The notes below the pieces were generated by a model. The model was not told the origin of the DNA. It was given only the letters and a program-made list of their open reading frames with translations, and did no database searches. A stretch of 64,000 nucleotides of DNA from Desulfovibrio sp. X2. GTDB lineage: Bacteria > Desulfobacterota > Desulfovibrionia > Desulfovibrionales > Desulfovibrionaceae. Positions within the stretch are counted from its first letter, which is position 1, and each line of letters opens with the position of its first letter. The stretch spans positions 1-64,000 of the forward strand of contig NZ_ATHV01000007.1 of assembly GCF_000422205.1 (NCBI RefSeq), in the 5' to 3' direction. This document shows positions 8,403 to 17,822 of this stretch, piece after piece. Position numbers and translations under genes: made by a program.

Positions 8403-9491
8403 TCAGTCCGGCTGCGGGTCGCCCTTCTCCGTCGCCTCCTGCTCCATGGCGTGAGCCGTGACCAGCTGGCCGCAGGCGGCCTTGATGTCCTGCCCCTTGG
8501 AGCGGCGCAGGATGGTGGTCACGCCCTTGGCGCGCAGCAGGGACTCGAAGGCCAGCACGCGCTCCGGGTCCGGGGCCTCGTAGGGGCCGCCCTCGCTCGG
8601 GTTGTAGGCGATGAGGTTGACCTTGGACTTGAAGGTTGAGAGCAGGCGCACCAGGTCGCGCGCCTCGCGCTCCGAGTCGTTGACCCCGCCGATGAGGATG
8701 TACTCGATGGTCACGCGCTCGCGCGGCTTCAGGGGATAGTCGCGCAGCTCGGCCACGAGCCGGTCGAGCGGCATGGCCGCCGCGGCCCGGGGCATGATCT
8801 TCTCGCGCAGCCCTTGCGTGGGCGCGTGCAGGGAGACGGCCAGGAGCGCGGCCTCGGCCGTGCCCAGGCGCGCGAGGGTGCCGGGCAGCCCCACGGTGGA
8901 CACGGTCACGCGGCGCTGGCCGATGCACAGCCCCTGCGACTCGCGCATGGTGGCGAGCGCGGTGAGCAGGGTGTCGAGGTTCTGCGTGGGCTCACCCATG
9001 CCCATGAACACGAGGTTTCGGAGCGTCATGCGCAGCTTTTCCCGCTCGATGTGCTCCTGCGCCGCCAGCACCTGGCCCAGGATCTCGCCCTGCGTCAGGT
9101 TGCGGTGAAAGCCCATGGTGCCGGTGGAGCAGAAGGTGCAGGCCATGGCGCAGCCCACCTGGGTGGACAGGCAGAGCGTGTAGTGCTCCCGCTCCGGGAT
9201 GAGCACGGTCTCGATGAGCTCGCCGTCCGCGAGCCGGAGCAGGAACTTGACCGTACCGTCGCTGCTCGTGAGCACCTTGGCGGGCTCGGGCCGCGCGAGG
9301 CTGAAGGACTCCTCCAGGCGGCCGCGCAGGGCCTTGGAGACGTTGGACATCTCCGAAAAGGTGCGGACGCGCTTCTGCCAGATCCACTGGAAGACCTGGG
9401 CCGCCCGGAAGGCGGGCTCGCCGAGGTCCGCCACTGCCTCGCGCAGGGCGGGCAGGGAGAGGTCGAAGAGGCTTTGCTGCGTGAGATCCAC
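8403..9491 (-). CDS. rlmN: Dual-specificity 23S rRNA/tRNA adenine C2 methyltransferase RlmN
   Basis: RlmN is a radical SAM enzyme that methylates C2 of A2503 in 23S rRNA and A37 in some tRNAs. The product has 362 residues. The iron-sulfur motif is CAMACTFC (CxxxCxxC) inside the family stretch CLSTQVGCAMACTFCSTG. Others are GMGEPTQNLD and the late NLIAYNPSEGGPYEAP. The gene follows pyrC on the same strand with 40 bases between them. Confidence 0.97.
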   Translation of the reverse strand: MDLTQQSLFDLSLPALREAVADLGEPAFRAAQVFQWIWQKRVRTFSEMSNVSKALRGRLEESFSLARPEPAKVLTSSDGTVKFLLRLADGELIETVLIPEREHYTLCLSTQVGCAMACTFCSTGTMGFHRNLTQGEILGQVLAAQEHIEREKLRMTLRNLVFMGMGEPTQNLDTLLTALATMRESQGLCIGQRRVTVSTVGLPGTLARLGTAEAALLAVSLHAPTQGLREKIMPRAAAAMPLDRLVAELRDYPLKPRERVTIEYILIGGVNDSEREARDLVRLLSTFKSKVNLIAYNPSEGGPYEAPDPERVLAFESLLRAKGVTTILRRSKGQDIKAACGQLVTAHAMEQEATEKGDPQPD

Positions 9492-9531
9492 TGTGTTTCC
9501 TGAATGCGGCCGCAGGGCGGCCCGGCACTGC

Positions 9532-10827
9532 CTAGACGATGCGCACGCCGCCCATGAAGTGGGCGCTGACGCGGCCGACCAGGGTGCTGCCCAGCCAGGG
9601 CGTGTTGCAGCTCTTGGAGTGCATGGTCTCGCGCGACGCGGTCCAGCGCACCTTGGGGTCGAAGACCACGATGTCCGCCGGGTCGCCGGGAGCGAAGCGG
9701 TTGGTCTCGATGCCGAAGACGCGGCCGGGCGCGTGGCTCATGGCGTCCACCAGGCGCTCCTCCGTGAGGATGCCGCCGGGCGTGAGCGACCAGACCAGGG
9801 AAAGCGCCGTGTCCAGGCCGGAGATGCCGCAGGGCGCGAGGTCGAACTCGACCTCCTTCTCGTGGTCCGCGTGCGGGGCGTGGTCCGTGGCCAGGATGTC
9901 CACGATGCCCGTGGCCAGGGCCTGGCGGAGGGACTCCACGTCGGCCAGGGTGCGCAGCGGCGGGTTGACCTTGGCCCTGGTGTCGTAGCCCTCGCAGGCC
10001 TGCTCGGTCAGCAGCAGGTAGTGCGGGCAGGTCTCGGCCGTGACGGCCACGCCGCGCGCCTTGGCGAAGGCGATGAGGTCCACCGAGGCCTTGCAGGAGA
10101 CGTGGGCGATATGGATGGGCAGGCCCAGGCACTCGGCCATGAGCACGTCGCGCGCCACCTGGGAGGCCTCGGCCACCCACGGCTGGCCGCGCAGGCCGAG
10201 GCGCGCGCTGACCGCGCCCTCGTTCATGCCCGCGGCCGGGGCCATGGTCGGCTCCTCGCAGTGGTCGATGACGATGCGGCCGAAGGTCGCGGCGTACTCC
10301 ACGGCGCGCCGGAAGAACTCGGCCGATGCCACGGGCATGCCGTCGTTGGAGAAGGCCGCGCAGCCCGCGGCCGCGAGGTCGGCCATGGGCGCGAGCTCGG
10401 TGCCGGAAAGCCCCTTGGAGAGCGCGCCGATGGGGTGGAGGAACGGCCCGGCCGGATGGCTCTTCCGGGCCGCGTCGAGCATGGCCTCGGTGATGGCCGC
10501 GTCGTCGTTCACGGGCTTGGTGTTGGCCATGCACATGACGTGGCCGAAGCCGCCGTGGGCGGCGGCGGAAAGTCCGGAGGGGATGTCCTCCTTGTACTCC
10601 TGGCCCGGGTCGCGCAGGTGCGTGTGGCAGTCCACCAGGCTCGGCAGCAGGATCTTGCCCGAGGCGTCCAGGACCTCGGCGCCCTCGAAGGCGCGCGTGG
10701 GGTCATGGGGCAGCACGTCGAGGATGCGGCCCTCGGCCGCGAGGCAGTCCACCAGGCAGTCGGCCGGGCGGTTCCTGGTGCCGCAGGCCAGGCGCGCGGC
10801 GCGGATGACGAGGTTTGCGCCGCTCAT
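9532..10827 (-). CDS. pyrC: Dihydroorotase
   Basis: Dihydroorotase cyclises carbamoyl-aspartate to dihydroorotate in pyrimidine synthesis. The product has 431 residues, the size of class I enzymes. The metal and substrate motif is [10 protein letters not shown] near residue 63, and the later [10 protein letters not shown] and [15 protein letters not shown] carry a metal His and the catalytic Asp. The start ATG overlaps the pyrB stop as ATGA, so the two genes are translationally coupled. pyrB-pyrC adjacency is common and fits a complex or shared control of the pathway. Confidence 0.96.
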   Translation of the reverse strand: MSGANLVIRAARLACGTRNRPADCLVDCLAAEGRILDVLPHDPTRAFEGAEVLDASGKILLPSLVDCHTHLRDPGQEYKEDIPSGLSAAAHGGFGHVMCMANTKPVNDDAAITEAMLDAARKSHPAGPFLHPIGALSKGLSGTELAPMADLAAAGCAAFSNDGMPVASAEFFRRAVEYAATFGRIVIDHCEEPTMAPAAGMNEGAVSARLGLRGQPWVAEASQVARDVLMAECLGLPIHIAHVSCKASVDLIAFAKARGVAVTAETCPHYLLLTEQACEGYDTRAKVNPPLRTLADVESLRQALATGIVDILATDHAPHADHEKEVEFDLAPCGISGLDTALSLVWSLTPGGILTEERLVDAMSHAPGRVFGIETNRFAPGDPADIVVFDPKVRWTASRETMHSKSCNTPWLGSTLVGRVSAHFMGGVRIV

Positions 10828-11774
10828 TGTGCGCCCTCCTTGCGGGTCATGTAGAGGAAGAGCAGGGCCATGCGCACGGCCACGCCCGAGGCCACCTGGT
10901 CGAGGACCAGGGAGGAGAGGGAGTCGGCCAGGCCGGAGTCGATCTCCACGCCGCGGTTCATGGGGCCGGGGTGCAGCACGCGCACGTCCGCGGCGGCGCG
11001 CTCGAGGTGGCGGGGGCCCAGGCCGTAGGTCCGGGCGTATTCGCGCAGGTCGGGCAGGAGGCCCGCCTGCATGCGCTCGAGCTGAAGCCGCAGGCACATC
11101 ACGGCGTCCACGCCGTCCACCGCGGTCATGAGGTCGTCGTGGACCTCCACGGGCCAGGCCGAGATGTGCGGCGGCATGAGCGTGCGCGGTCCGCACAGCC
11201 GCACCGAGGCGCCGAGCCGGGTGAGCAGGTCCACGTTGGAGCGGGCCACGCGCGAGTGGGAGATGTCGCCCAAGATCAGCACCTTCTTGCCCGTGAGGCT
11301 CCCCCACTCCTGGATCAGGGTGAAGGCGTCGAGCAAGGCCTGGGTGGGGTGGGCGTGCCAGCCGTCGCCCGCGTTGATGATCGAGCACTCCAGTCGCTCG
11401 GAGAGGAAGCGCGCCGCGCCGCTCGCGCGGTGGCGGATGACGATGGCGTCGGGATTCATGGCCTGCAGCGTGAGCGCCGTGTCCTTGAGCGATTCGCCCT
11501 TGGTCAGGGAGCTCGACGAGGAGGCCAGGGCGAAGGTGTCGGCCGAGAGCCGCTTGCCCGCCATGTCGAAGGACGTCTTGGTGCGCGTGGAGGGCTCGGC
11601 GAAGAAGAGCACGACGCTCTTGCCGCGCAGCGTGGGAACCTTCTTCACGGGCCGCTGGTTCACTTCCTGGAAGGAATGCGCCGCGGCGAAGATGCGCTCC
11701 ACGTCGGCAAGGGAGAGATGGTCGGTGTCCAGAAGGTCCTTGTGGGGCCAGACGGAAGTCTCGTGGGTGCTCAT
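10824..11774 (-). CDS. pyrB: Aspartate carbamoyltransferase catalytic subunit
   Basis: This enzyme condenses carbamoyl phosphate and aspartate, the first committed step of pyrimidine synthesis. The product has 316 residues. The carbamoyl-phosphate loop reads [16 protein letters not shown], and the second signature is [18 protein letters not shown]. No pyrI regulatory subunit gene is adjacent. It leads the pyrB-pyrC operon. I did not identify a pyrimidine attenuator upstream. Confidence 0.97.
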   Translation of the reverse strand: MSTHETSVWPHKDLLDTDHLSLADVERIFAAAHSFQEVNQRPVKKVPTLRGKSVVLFFAEPSTRTKTSFDMAGKRLSADTFALASSSSSLTKGESLKDTALTLQAMNPDAIVIRHRASGAARFLSERLECSIINAGDGWHAHPTQALLDAFTLIQEWGSLTGKKVLILGDISHSRVARSNVDLLTRLGASVRLCGPRTLMPPHISAWPVEVHDDLMTAVDGVDAVMCLRLQLERMQAGLLPDLREYARTYGLGPRHLERAAADVRVLHPGPMNRGVEIDSGLADSLSSLVLDQVASGVAVRMALLFLYMTRKEGAQ

Positions 11775-11839
11775 GGGGGCGGGTCCCGGCCCTGGGCGGG
11801 CCGCAGGTTGCGGTTTTTGGCCGCAGGAATTCTACTCGT

Positions 11840-12928
11840 TCAGCCCCGGACCAACAAGAAAAAGTTTTCCGCGTGTTCCCGGACCGAAAGCCCGAGCCCG
11901 GCGTAGCGCGGCGCGGTCTCGCGCCGCCAGCCGATCACGTCCGCGAGATGCCGGGAGGGGACGAGCAGCGTGTCCGGCCGGGGGAGCCCCGCGCGCACGT
12001 GCGCGGCCACGCGGGAGGCCACGTGCAGGTAGAGCGCCCGGCCGCGCACCCGCTGCCCGAAGGCCGGGTGCCAGGGGCCTGCCGCGATGGCCGCGAGCAG
12101 CGCGGGCTCGGGCGTGAGCCCGAGGCGGATGACCCTGACGTCCGCCTCCCACAGCCGGGCCACGGCCGTTCCGCAGGCGGCCAGGGCCTTTGCCAGCGGC
12201 CAGGGCGTGAAGGCGCCGCGGGCGTGCATGCGGGCGAGCGGGGTGCCCGAAAGCGCCAGGCAGGGATGCAGGCGCACGCTGTGCGCGCGAAGTTCCACGC
12301 AGCGCGCCGCGTCGGACAAAAAGCCCCGCAGGCTGCCGCACGGCAGCCCGGGCATGAGATGCACGCCGAGCCTGAGCCCTGCCGCGCGCACCGCCCGGCA
12401 GCCCGCGACAGCCGTCTCGCCGTCGTAGCCCCTGCGGCAGGCCGCGAGGGCCTCGTCGGAAAAGCTCTGCACGCCCACTTCCACGGTTTCCAGGCCGAGT
12501 CCGGCGAGCCGCGCGAGGAGGCCGGGCGCGCAGGCGTCCGGCCGCGTGGAGCAGCGCACCGCGACCACCGCCCCCTGTTCCCGAAAGCCCGCCGCGAGCC
12601 GCACGAAGCGCTCGGGCCAGTCCCCGGGCAGGGCCGTGAAGGTGCCGCCGTAGAAGCCGACCTCCACCGGCGGGGCGCCCTGCTCCATCCGCTGCGCGAG
12701 GGTGCTTCGCAGCGCGTCCAGGGCCGCGGCCAGCTCCGCCCCTCCGGGCTCTTCCACGCCGCCGTCGGCGCCGCAACCGGCTTCCCCGCACCCCGTCTGG
12801 ATCCGCTGGTCGCAGAAGACGCAGCGCTCCTCTCCCCTGGCCGGACAGCCCGCATGGGGCAGGAAGACAGGCAGGAGCGGGGCGCCCTTCACAGGGGGCG
12901 CGGGGTGGAAAAAGGGGGCATAGTCCAT
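11840..12928 (-). CDS. Radical SAM protein, Elp3-like without acetyltransferase domain
   Basis: A protein of 362 residues. The iron-sulfur motif is CPARGEERCVFC (C-x7-C-x2-C), a spacing close to that of Elp3/oxygen-independent relatives. EVGFYGGTFTALP and VEVGVQSFSDEALAACRRGY are typical of the Elp3-like radical SAM core. The C-terminus has no GNAT acetyltransferase domain, so tRNA acetylation is unlikely. The region between C-x7-C-x2-C and the core is rich in Gly and Cys (TGCGEAGCG), which is unusual. Function unknown; a modification enzyme is most likely. It lies 65 bases upstream of pyrB on the same strand. Confidence 0.8.
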   Translation of the reverse strand: MDYAPFFHPAPPVKGAPLLPVFLPHAGCPARGEERCVFCDQRIQTGCGEAGCGADGGVEEPGGAELAAALDALRSTLAQRMEQGAPPVEVGFYGGTFTALPGDWPERFVRLAAGFREQGAVVAVRCSTRPDACAPGLLARLAGLGLETVEVGVQSFSDEALAACRRGYDGETAVAGCRAVRAAGLRLGVHLMPGLPCGSLRGFLSDAARCVELRAHSVRLHPCLALSGTPLARMHARGAFTPWPLAKALAACGTAVARLWEADVRVIRLGLTPEPALLAAIAAGPWHPAFGQRVRGRALYLHVASRVAAHVRAGLPRPDTLLVPSRHLADVIGWRRETAPRYAGLGLSVREHAENFFLLVRG

Positions 12929-13076
12929 ATGGGATAAAAATTACCAGGAATTAAACCTACATGGAAACCCGTATTTTCAAATTCTTGTCTTGCCAAATTG
13001 ACCAAGCATGGTGAATATACCAAATGAATTTGGTTGTTTATCCAGTCTGCCAGAAAAGGCCGCCAGCGGAGTGAAC

Positions 13077-13496
13077 GTGGACCACAGCGAATGCATCTTC
13101 TGCAAGATCGCGCGGGGGGAGATTCCCTGCGCCAAGATCTACGAAACACAGAACATTTTATCGTTTCTGGACATCTCGCCCTCGGCCCCGGGGCATGCCC
13201 TGATCATCCCCAAGGCCCACTTCCCCACCGTCCTGGAGGTGGACCCGGCGCTCGGGCCCGATCTGATCACGGCCTTCGGCAAGGTGGGCCGCGCGGTCAT
13301 GGCCGCCACCGGCGCCACGGGCATGAATGTCATGCTCAACTGCAACGAATCCGCGGGTCAGGTGGTGTTCCACACCCACTGGCACGTCATCCCGCGCATC
13401 GAGGGCGACGGCCTTCGCCTGTGGCCCGGCGGGAAATACGACTCCATGCAGGAAATGTCCGCCCTGGCGGAGAAGATACGAGCCCTGGTCGCATAG
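13077..13496 (+). CDS. HIT family nucleotide hydrolase
   Basis: A protein of 139 residues with the histidine-triad motif HTHWHVIPR; the family hydrolyses nucleotide phosphoramidates or similar substrates. The N-terminal zinc-type CIFCKIARGEIP is normal. A longer frame reaches back to 13008, but GTG 13077 has GGAG at five bases and gives the family's usual N-terminus; GTG 13071 is also possible. The upstream 150 bases are noticeably AT-rich and probably hold its promoter. An IHF/HU-type gene follows 31 bases later on the same strand. Confidence 0.88.
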   Translation: MDHSECIFCKIARGEIPCAKIYETQNILSFLDISPSAPGHALIIPKAHFPTVLEVDPALGPDLITAFGKVGRAVMAATGATGMNVMLNCNESAGQVVFHTHWHVIPRIEGDGLRLWPGGKYDSMQEMSALAEKIRALVA

Positions 13497-13527
13497 GGCT
13501 TTCTACCCACAACGGAGGATTCTTCGT

Positions 13528-13842
13528 ATGAGCATCAACAACGGCGACGGCAAGACCCTGACCAAGGCCGACATCGTGGACCAGATCTACGAGAAGATCG
13601 ACATGAACAGGGCGGAGATCAAGGCCCACGTCGAGACCCTTCTGGACCTCATGAAGCTCTCCATCAAGAAGGACCACAGCCTTCTCGTCTCGGGCTTCGG
13701 CAAGTTCGAGGCCTACGACAAGAAGGCCCGCAAGGGACGCAACCCGCAGACCAGCGAGACCATCACCCTGTCCCCGCGCAAGGTGGTCGTCTTCCGCCTC
13801 TCGCGCAAGTTCCGCTCCGAGCTCAACGATCAGCAGCAATGA
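13528..13842 (+). CDS. Integration host factor/HU family DNA-binding protein (IhfA-like)
   Basis: A protein of 104 residues with the IHF/HU fold. GFGKFEAYDKKARKGRNPQTSE carries the conserved G-F-G-F-like turn and the RNP arm that intercalates at DNA kinks; the C-terminal RKVVVFRLSRKFR resembles IHF alpha more than HU. A 14-residue N-terminal extension (SINNGDGKTLTK) precedes the usual start of the fold. ATG 13528 follows CGGAGG. It bends DNA as a nucleoid protein; IHF identity is probable. Its last 20 bases overlap the end of the convergent rlpA gene. Confidence 0.85.
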   Translation: MSINNGDGKTLTKADIVDQIYEKIDMNRAEIKAHVETLLDLMKLSIKKDHSLLVSGFGKFEAYDKKARKGRNPQTSETITLSPRKVVVFRLSRKFRSELNDQQQ

Positions 13843-14632
13843 CGAAGGCCTGGGGGAACTCCCCGCGGAGTGCCTCCTTGCCCTGCTCTGCGGCGTTCAG
13901 GCTGGGAAAGACCCCGGCCTGAACGCGCCAGAAGGTCCTGCCGTCCACGTCCGCCTGCTCCACCTTCGTGTCCTTGTAGCCCCTGCCGACCATGCTCGCG
14001 GCCAGACGGTCCGCGTTGGCCTTGACCGTGAAGGCCCCCACCTGCACGTAGAAGCTGCCCTTCAGGTCCGTGCCCGTGAAGCCCGCGATGGCGCCGATGG
14101 AGCTGATGCGCACGTGCGCCAGCCCGGCCCGGTCCATGCCCAGGTCGCGCGCCGCGGCGAAGGAGAGGTCTATGATGCGGTGGTCCGGGTCCACGAAGGG
14201 GCCGCGGTCGTTGACGCGCACCGTGGTCGAGCGGCCGTTGTCCAGGTTCTCCACCTTGAGCATGGTGCCCATGGGCAGGATGCGGTGGGCCGCGGTCTCG
14301 TCGTACATGTCGTAGTATTCGCCGTTGGCCGTCTTCTTGCCGTGGAACTGCAGGCCGTACCACGAGGCGAGCCCTTCCTCGGAATAGCCCGCGGAGGAGA
14401 AGAGCGGCTGATAGGTCCGGCCGTCCTGGGTGTAGGCCCTGAACGTGCCCTTGGGCGCGGCCGTGCCGCCCTCGCCGGGACGCTGGGTGACGGGCACCTC
14501 GCCGCCGCGCCGTCCTGACGAGGCGGGAGTCCCTTCGTAGTTGTGGGTGCCGCAGCCGAAAAGGGCCGCGCAGAGGAACAGGAGCAGGGCGGCGCAGAAG
14601 AGGGCGCGCCGCTTCTCGTAGACTCGGGGCAT
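13823..14632 (-). CDS. rlpA: RlpA-like septal lytic transglycosylase lipoprotein
   Basis: A protein of 269 residues. The N-terminal hydrophobic run ends in ALFGC, a lipobox. A double-psi beta-barrel domain (about 75-170) carries GLASWYGLQFHGKKTANGE and NDRGPFVDPDHRIIDLS with the catalytic-type Asp. A C-terminal SPOR domain (about 190-265) has FYVQVGAF and FWRVQAGVF, which bind denuded peptidoglycan. RlpA proteins cleave glycan strands lacking stem peptides at the septum. ATG 14632 is preceded by GGGAGACCGAGA. A strong hairpin separates it from the LysM gene upstream. Its 3' end overlaps the IHF-like gene by 20 bases. Confidence 0.92.
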   Translation of the reverse strand: MPRVYEKRRALFCAALLLFLCAALFGCGTHNYEGTPASSGRRGGEVPVTQRPGEGGTAAPKGTFRAYTQDGRTYQPLFSSAGYSEEGLASWYGLQFHGKKTANGEYYDMYDETAAHRILPMGTMLKVENLDNGRSTTVRVNDRGPFVDPDHRIIDLSFAAARDLGMDRAGLAHVRISSIGAIAGFTGTDLKGSFYVQVGAFTVKANADRLAASMVGRGYKDTKVEQADVDGRTFWRVQAGVFPSLNAAEQGKEALRGEFPQAFVIAADR

Positions 14633-14917
14633 TCTCGGTCTCCCGTGTTCTCCGGCCGGACAGGGCGCTTCGCCGCCGCCCTTCGCGCCGCCGTCGGCAT
14701 CCGGCCGCTTTGTCCGCGCGCAGGGGATGCGCGCCTCCGGCCTTGTCGCCAGGATTGCCCTCGGGGTCAAGCCCTTTGCCCCCTCCGCCCTGCCGGGTCC
14801 GTCCCGCGAGGCTTTTCCGCCGACCGTCCGCTTCTTCCGGAAGAAGACGGATGGGCAGGGTACCCGTGCGCTTCCGAATCGCTGCGGCCTCGGGTTTTCC
14901 AGGCCGCCAGAAAAAAA

Positions 14918-14945
14918 CGCCCGGGGCACTGCCCCGGGCGTTTTT
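14918..14945 (-). terminator. Intrinsic terminator of the LysM lipoprotein gene
   Basis: A perfect 10-bp stem CGCCCGGGGC with a 3-base loop, flanked by A7 on the left and T5 on the right. It works for the minus-strand LysM gene ending at 15000 and, in form, for either direction. Confidence 0.85.
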
Positions 14946-14999
14946 CATGTACATGCGGTCAGACGTACTGACTCTGGACGATCTTTCCCTGCGCTTGGC

Positions 15000-15482
15000 C
15001 TAGAAGCCGTAGCCGAGTTCCTGGCGGATGCCGGCGGGCAGGTTGGCCGTGGCCGCCGGGTTGGCCTTCTTCTTGGCGGCGCCGGCCTGCACGCGGGCGG
15101 ACTGGATGTCGGCCAGGGTGAAGCCGTCACGCGGGATGGAGAAGACCTGGCCCGGGTAGATGAGGTTCGGGCTCTTCGTGATCTTGTCGCGGTTGGCCTT
15201 GTAGATCAACGGCCACATGAAGGGGTCGTTGTAGATCTGGGCCTGCTCGGAGATGCGCCACAGGCACTCGCCCTTGACCACGGTGTGGCTCGAGGGGAGC
15301 TGCTTGTAGTTCATCTCGTAGATCTCCATGGGCGTGGGCGCGGGCTTGGGAGCCGGCTGCACGGGTGCAGGCTTTTCCACGGCCATGGGCTGCGGGACGG
15401 GTTCGGCCTTCTGCTGCTTGCTGGCGCAACCAACCGCGCCGGCGAACGCAACGGCCAGAAGAATCATCAGAATTTTTTTCAT
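15000..15482 (-). CDS. LysM domain lipoprotein
   Basis: A protein of 160 residues. The signal sequence MKKILMILLAVAFAGAVGC has a Cys that can be lipidated, followed by a Pro-rich linker (about 35-58). One LysM domain (about 68-122) has HTVVKGECLWRISEQAQIYND and NPNLIYPGQVFSIP-like ends, binding peptidoglycan glycan. ATG 15482 follows GGAGGAAGGCGAC. It is likely an envelope protein. It lies 42 bases downstream of the unknown gene at 15525 on the same strand. Strong terminator after it. Confidence 0.88.
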   Translation of the reverse strand: MKKILMILLAVAFAGAVGCASKQQKAEPVPQPMAVEKPAPVQPAPKPAPTPMEIYEMNYKQLPSSHTVVKGECLWRISEQAQIYNDPFMWPLIYKANRDKITKSPNLIYPGQVFSIPRDGFTLADIQSARVQAGAAKKKANPAATANLPAGIRQELGYGF

Positions 15483-15524
15483 GTCGCCTTCCTCCACAAT
15501 GGATCTGAGGTGCCTTTCGCCAGG

Positions 15525-16295
15525 TCAGACTTTCAACCGTTTTATCCAAGTATCAACAATTTCTCGTTCCTGCAATACAAGATCGTTTTCTTCTCCGCCT
15601 GTTCCCGCACGCCCCAGGGCCTCGGCCGCCTTTTCCATCCAGCCGCCCCGCCTGAGGCTCTGCGCTGCCAGCAGATACATCTCGTCCTGCCTCTCGCCGT
15701 AGACCGCGCGCAGCAGGTCGCGGCAGCCGTCGCCGAAGACCTGGGCCACGAGCTCGGCCTCCTCGAAGAGCAGGCGGGCCAGGAGCGGGTTCTCGCGGTG
15801 CGGCTGCAGGTAGATGGGGAAGAGGCGGCGGCAGTGGTAGAGGATGAAGCGGATGCGCTTGATCTCGCGCTCCATGCTCTGCCAGGTCTGGCGCAGGACC
15901 TCGTAGAGCTCCTGGCAGATGACGGACTCCTCGCGCGGCAGGTCCTGGGACTGCATGTCGCGGAACCAGGGGGCGTAGGTCTGCTGCTGGTAGGCGTCCT
16001 CCTTGAGCTTGATCGTCTCGTGGAAGATGTAGCCCACGCACCAGTCCAGGAACTGGCCCACCAGCCGCGCGTCCTTGTCCGAGCGGAAGACGTGGTGCGC
16101 CGTGTCCTTGAGGCGCCACAAAAGCCCCTTGTTGCTCTCCTCGCCCAGCAGGTCGCGCAGCACGGCGAAGTCCAGCCAGCCGTGGTGGTCGAAGCGCCTG
16201 AACTGCTCCTCCAGGGCGCGGGAGGCCTTGCAGAAGTCGCGCAGGACGTCCCGCACGAACTGGGCCTTCTTCTTCTTTATCCAGGAACGCGACAT
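15525..16295 (-). CDS. Conserved-looking protein of unknown function
   Basis: A protein of 256 residues that I do not recognise. It has no signal peptide or membrane segment and is rich in charged and aromatic residues, with long helices (for example VRDVLRDFCKASRALEEQF and WQSMEREIKRIRFILYHC). There are several Cys but no clear metal cluster. ATG 16295 has GGGAG nine bases upstream. It probably shares a transcript with the LysM lipoprotein. An all-helical cytoplasmic protein is the best description. Confidence 0.65.
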   Translation of the reverse strand: MSRSWIKKKKAQFVRDVLRDFCKASRALEEQFRRFDHHGWLDFAVLRDLLGEESNKGLLWRLKDTAHHVFRSDKDARLVGQFLDWCVGYIFHETIKLKEDAYQQQTYAPWFRDMQSQDLPREESVICQELYEVLRQTWQSMEREIKRIRFILYHCRRLFPIYLQPHRENPLLARLLFEEAELVAQVFGDGCRDLLRAVYGERQDEMYLLAAQSLRRGGWMEKAAEALGRAGTGGEENDLVLQEREIVDTWIKRLKV

Positions 16296-16478
16296 GAGCC
16301 GGAACTCCCTTTCTCTTCCGACCGTTACCACAGAAAAAGCGGCGCAACGACCGGGCAGGGCCACAAAAGGACAATCGCCCGGGCCTGTCAACACGAATCA
16401 TCCCCAGGAATCATCCCCGTCACCGCCGCGGCCAGGCCCCGCCCGCGCACGGCCCCCGGGCACCGGCGTGGCGGGCGG

Positions 16479-17822
16479 TCAGGCCAGCTCGCGCAGGAGG
16501 TTCAGGAACTTGCCCGCCTTGGCCATGGTCTCGTGGTACTCGCGGCTCGGCTCGGACTCGGCCACCACCGCGCTGCCCGCGTGGAAGACGAGGCTCTTCG
16601 CCCCGCAGCGCGCCGTGCGCACTGCCGTGGAGGCGTCCATGTCCCGCGGGCCGTGGATCATCAGGAAGCTGCCGCCGTAGGCCTCGCGGCTGTGCGGCTC
16701 GAGCTCCTCTATGATCTGAAGCGAGCGGCGGCGGGGGTTGCCGCAGACCGAGGCGGGCGGGAAGGCGGCGGCCAGGAGGTCGAAGACGTCGCACTCCTCG
16801 CGCAGGGTGCCGGTGACGTTGGAGTACATGTGCAGGAGATCGTCCACCTGCAGCACGGACTTGTGGCCGTACACGCGCACGCTGCCCGTCCCGCAGACTG
16901 CGGCCAGGTCGTCGCGCGCGAGGTCCACGGCGATGGCCAGCTCCGCCTCGTCCTTGTCCGAGGCCAGGAGCGTCTCCGCGAGCTCCCTGGGCGCCCGGTC
17001 CAGCCCCGCGTGCAGCGTGCCCTTGATGGGCTGGGTCAGCACTTCGCCGTCCTTGACGCGCAGGAAGCGCTCGGGCGAGGTCGAGAGCAGGGTCTGCGCG
17101 CCTCCCCCCTCTCTCTCTCCGCCCGGGGCGCGGAAGCAGGCGTAGTAGCCCGCCGGGTAGCGGCGGAAGAGCAGGCGCAGGAGGCCGAGCGGATCGCCCG
17201 AGGTGATCTCGGCGCGCAGCTCCATGGAAAGGTTCAGTTCCGAGACGTCCGAGGCCCGGATGTGGTCCACGGCCCGCTGCACGGCGTTCTCGTAGGCCGT
17301 GCGGTCCAGGGATTGGGCCAGGGCGCCGGAGAAGCGCACCGGGGCCCGGGTCAGGGCCTTGGGCGGCCCCTCGGCCAGCAGGTCGCGCACGAGGTCGACC
17401 AGATCGTCTGCAGGCCCGGTACCGCCCTCCTCCCCTGCAGGCCCGGCGGCCGAGGGATGCAGCAGCTCCAGACTTCGGGCGTCCGGGTCGTAGGAGAGGT
17501 AGAGGGCGTACTTGCGCAGGGCGCCGAGCGGCAGGGAGCGCGTCTTGGCGCTCGTCACGCCGTGGCGCGCGAGCCCCCACTCGTAGGCCAGCCAGCCGAG
17601 CACGGGCCGGGCGTCGGCAAAGGCGAAGGCGGCCATGTCGCGCGGGCCCGTGGCCGCGTCGGCCACGAGCTCGGCCTCGGCCTTGAGCCCGGCCAGGATG
17701 CGCGGGGCGCGGCCGTCCCTGCCCGGCGTGAGGAAGGCGTCGGTCCCGGCCGCGGCGTCGAGCGCCGCGAGCAGGTCCAGGGCCGCTTCCGGCTCAAGGG
17801 TGAAGGAGGCCAGCGAGCGCAT
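16479..17822 (-). CDS. Chorismate-utilising enzyme, PabB-like
   Basis: A protein of 447 residues in the TrpE/PabB/isochorismate synthase fold. QPIKGT places Lys267 where aminodeoxychorismate synthase (PabB) has its reactive lysine; TrpE has Ala there. SELNLSMELRAEI, DEAELAIAVDLARDD, LLHMYSNVTGTL and AESEPSREYHET keep the chorismate and metal site. But the GAPK-type loop reads VCGNPRRRS, so the conserved Ala and Lys are changed. It overlaps the amidotransferase-like gene by 29 bases and is the last gene of the four-gene operon. 4-Amino-4-deoxychorismate synthesis from free ammonia, or another chorismate reaction, are both possible. Confidence 0.75.
   Translation of the reverse strand: MRSLASFTLEPEAALDLLAALDAAAGTDAFLTPGRDGRAPRILAGLKAEAELVADAATGPRDMAAFAFADARPVLGWLAYEWGLARHGVTSAKTRSLPLGALRKYALYLSYDPDARSLELLHPSAAGPAGEEGGTGPADDLVDLVRDLLAEGPPKALTRAPVRFSGALAQSLDRTAYENAVQRAVDHIRASDVSELNLSMELRAEITSGDPLGLLRLLFRRYPAGYYACFRAPGGEREGGGAQTLLSTSPERFLRVKDGEVLTQPIKGTLHAGLDRAPRELAETLLASDKDEAELAIAVDLARDDLAAVCGTGSVRVYGHKSVLQVDDLLHMYSNVTGTLREECDVFDLLAAAFPPASVCGNPRRRSLQIIEELEPHSREAYGGSFLMIHGPRDMDASTAVRTARCGAKSLVFHAGSAVVAESEPSREYHETMAKAGKFLNLLRELA

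Noticed and set aside
13031-13045. DnaA-box-like TTATCCAGT near the HIT gene
   Set aside because: Partial match, single site, no cluster; not evidence for an origin.
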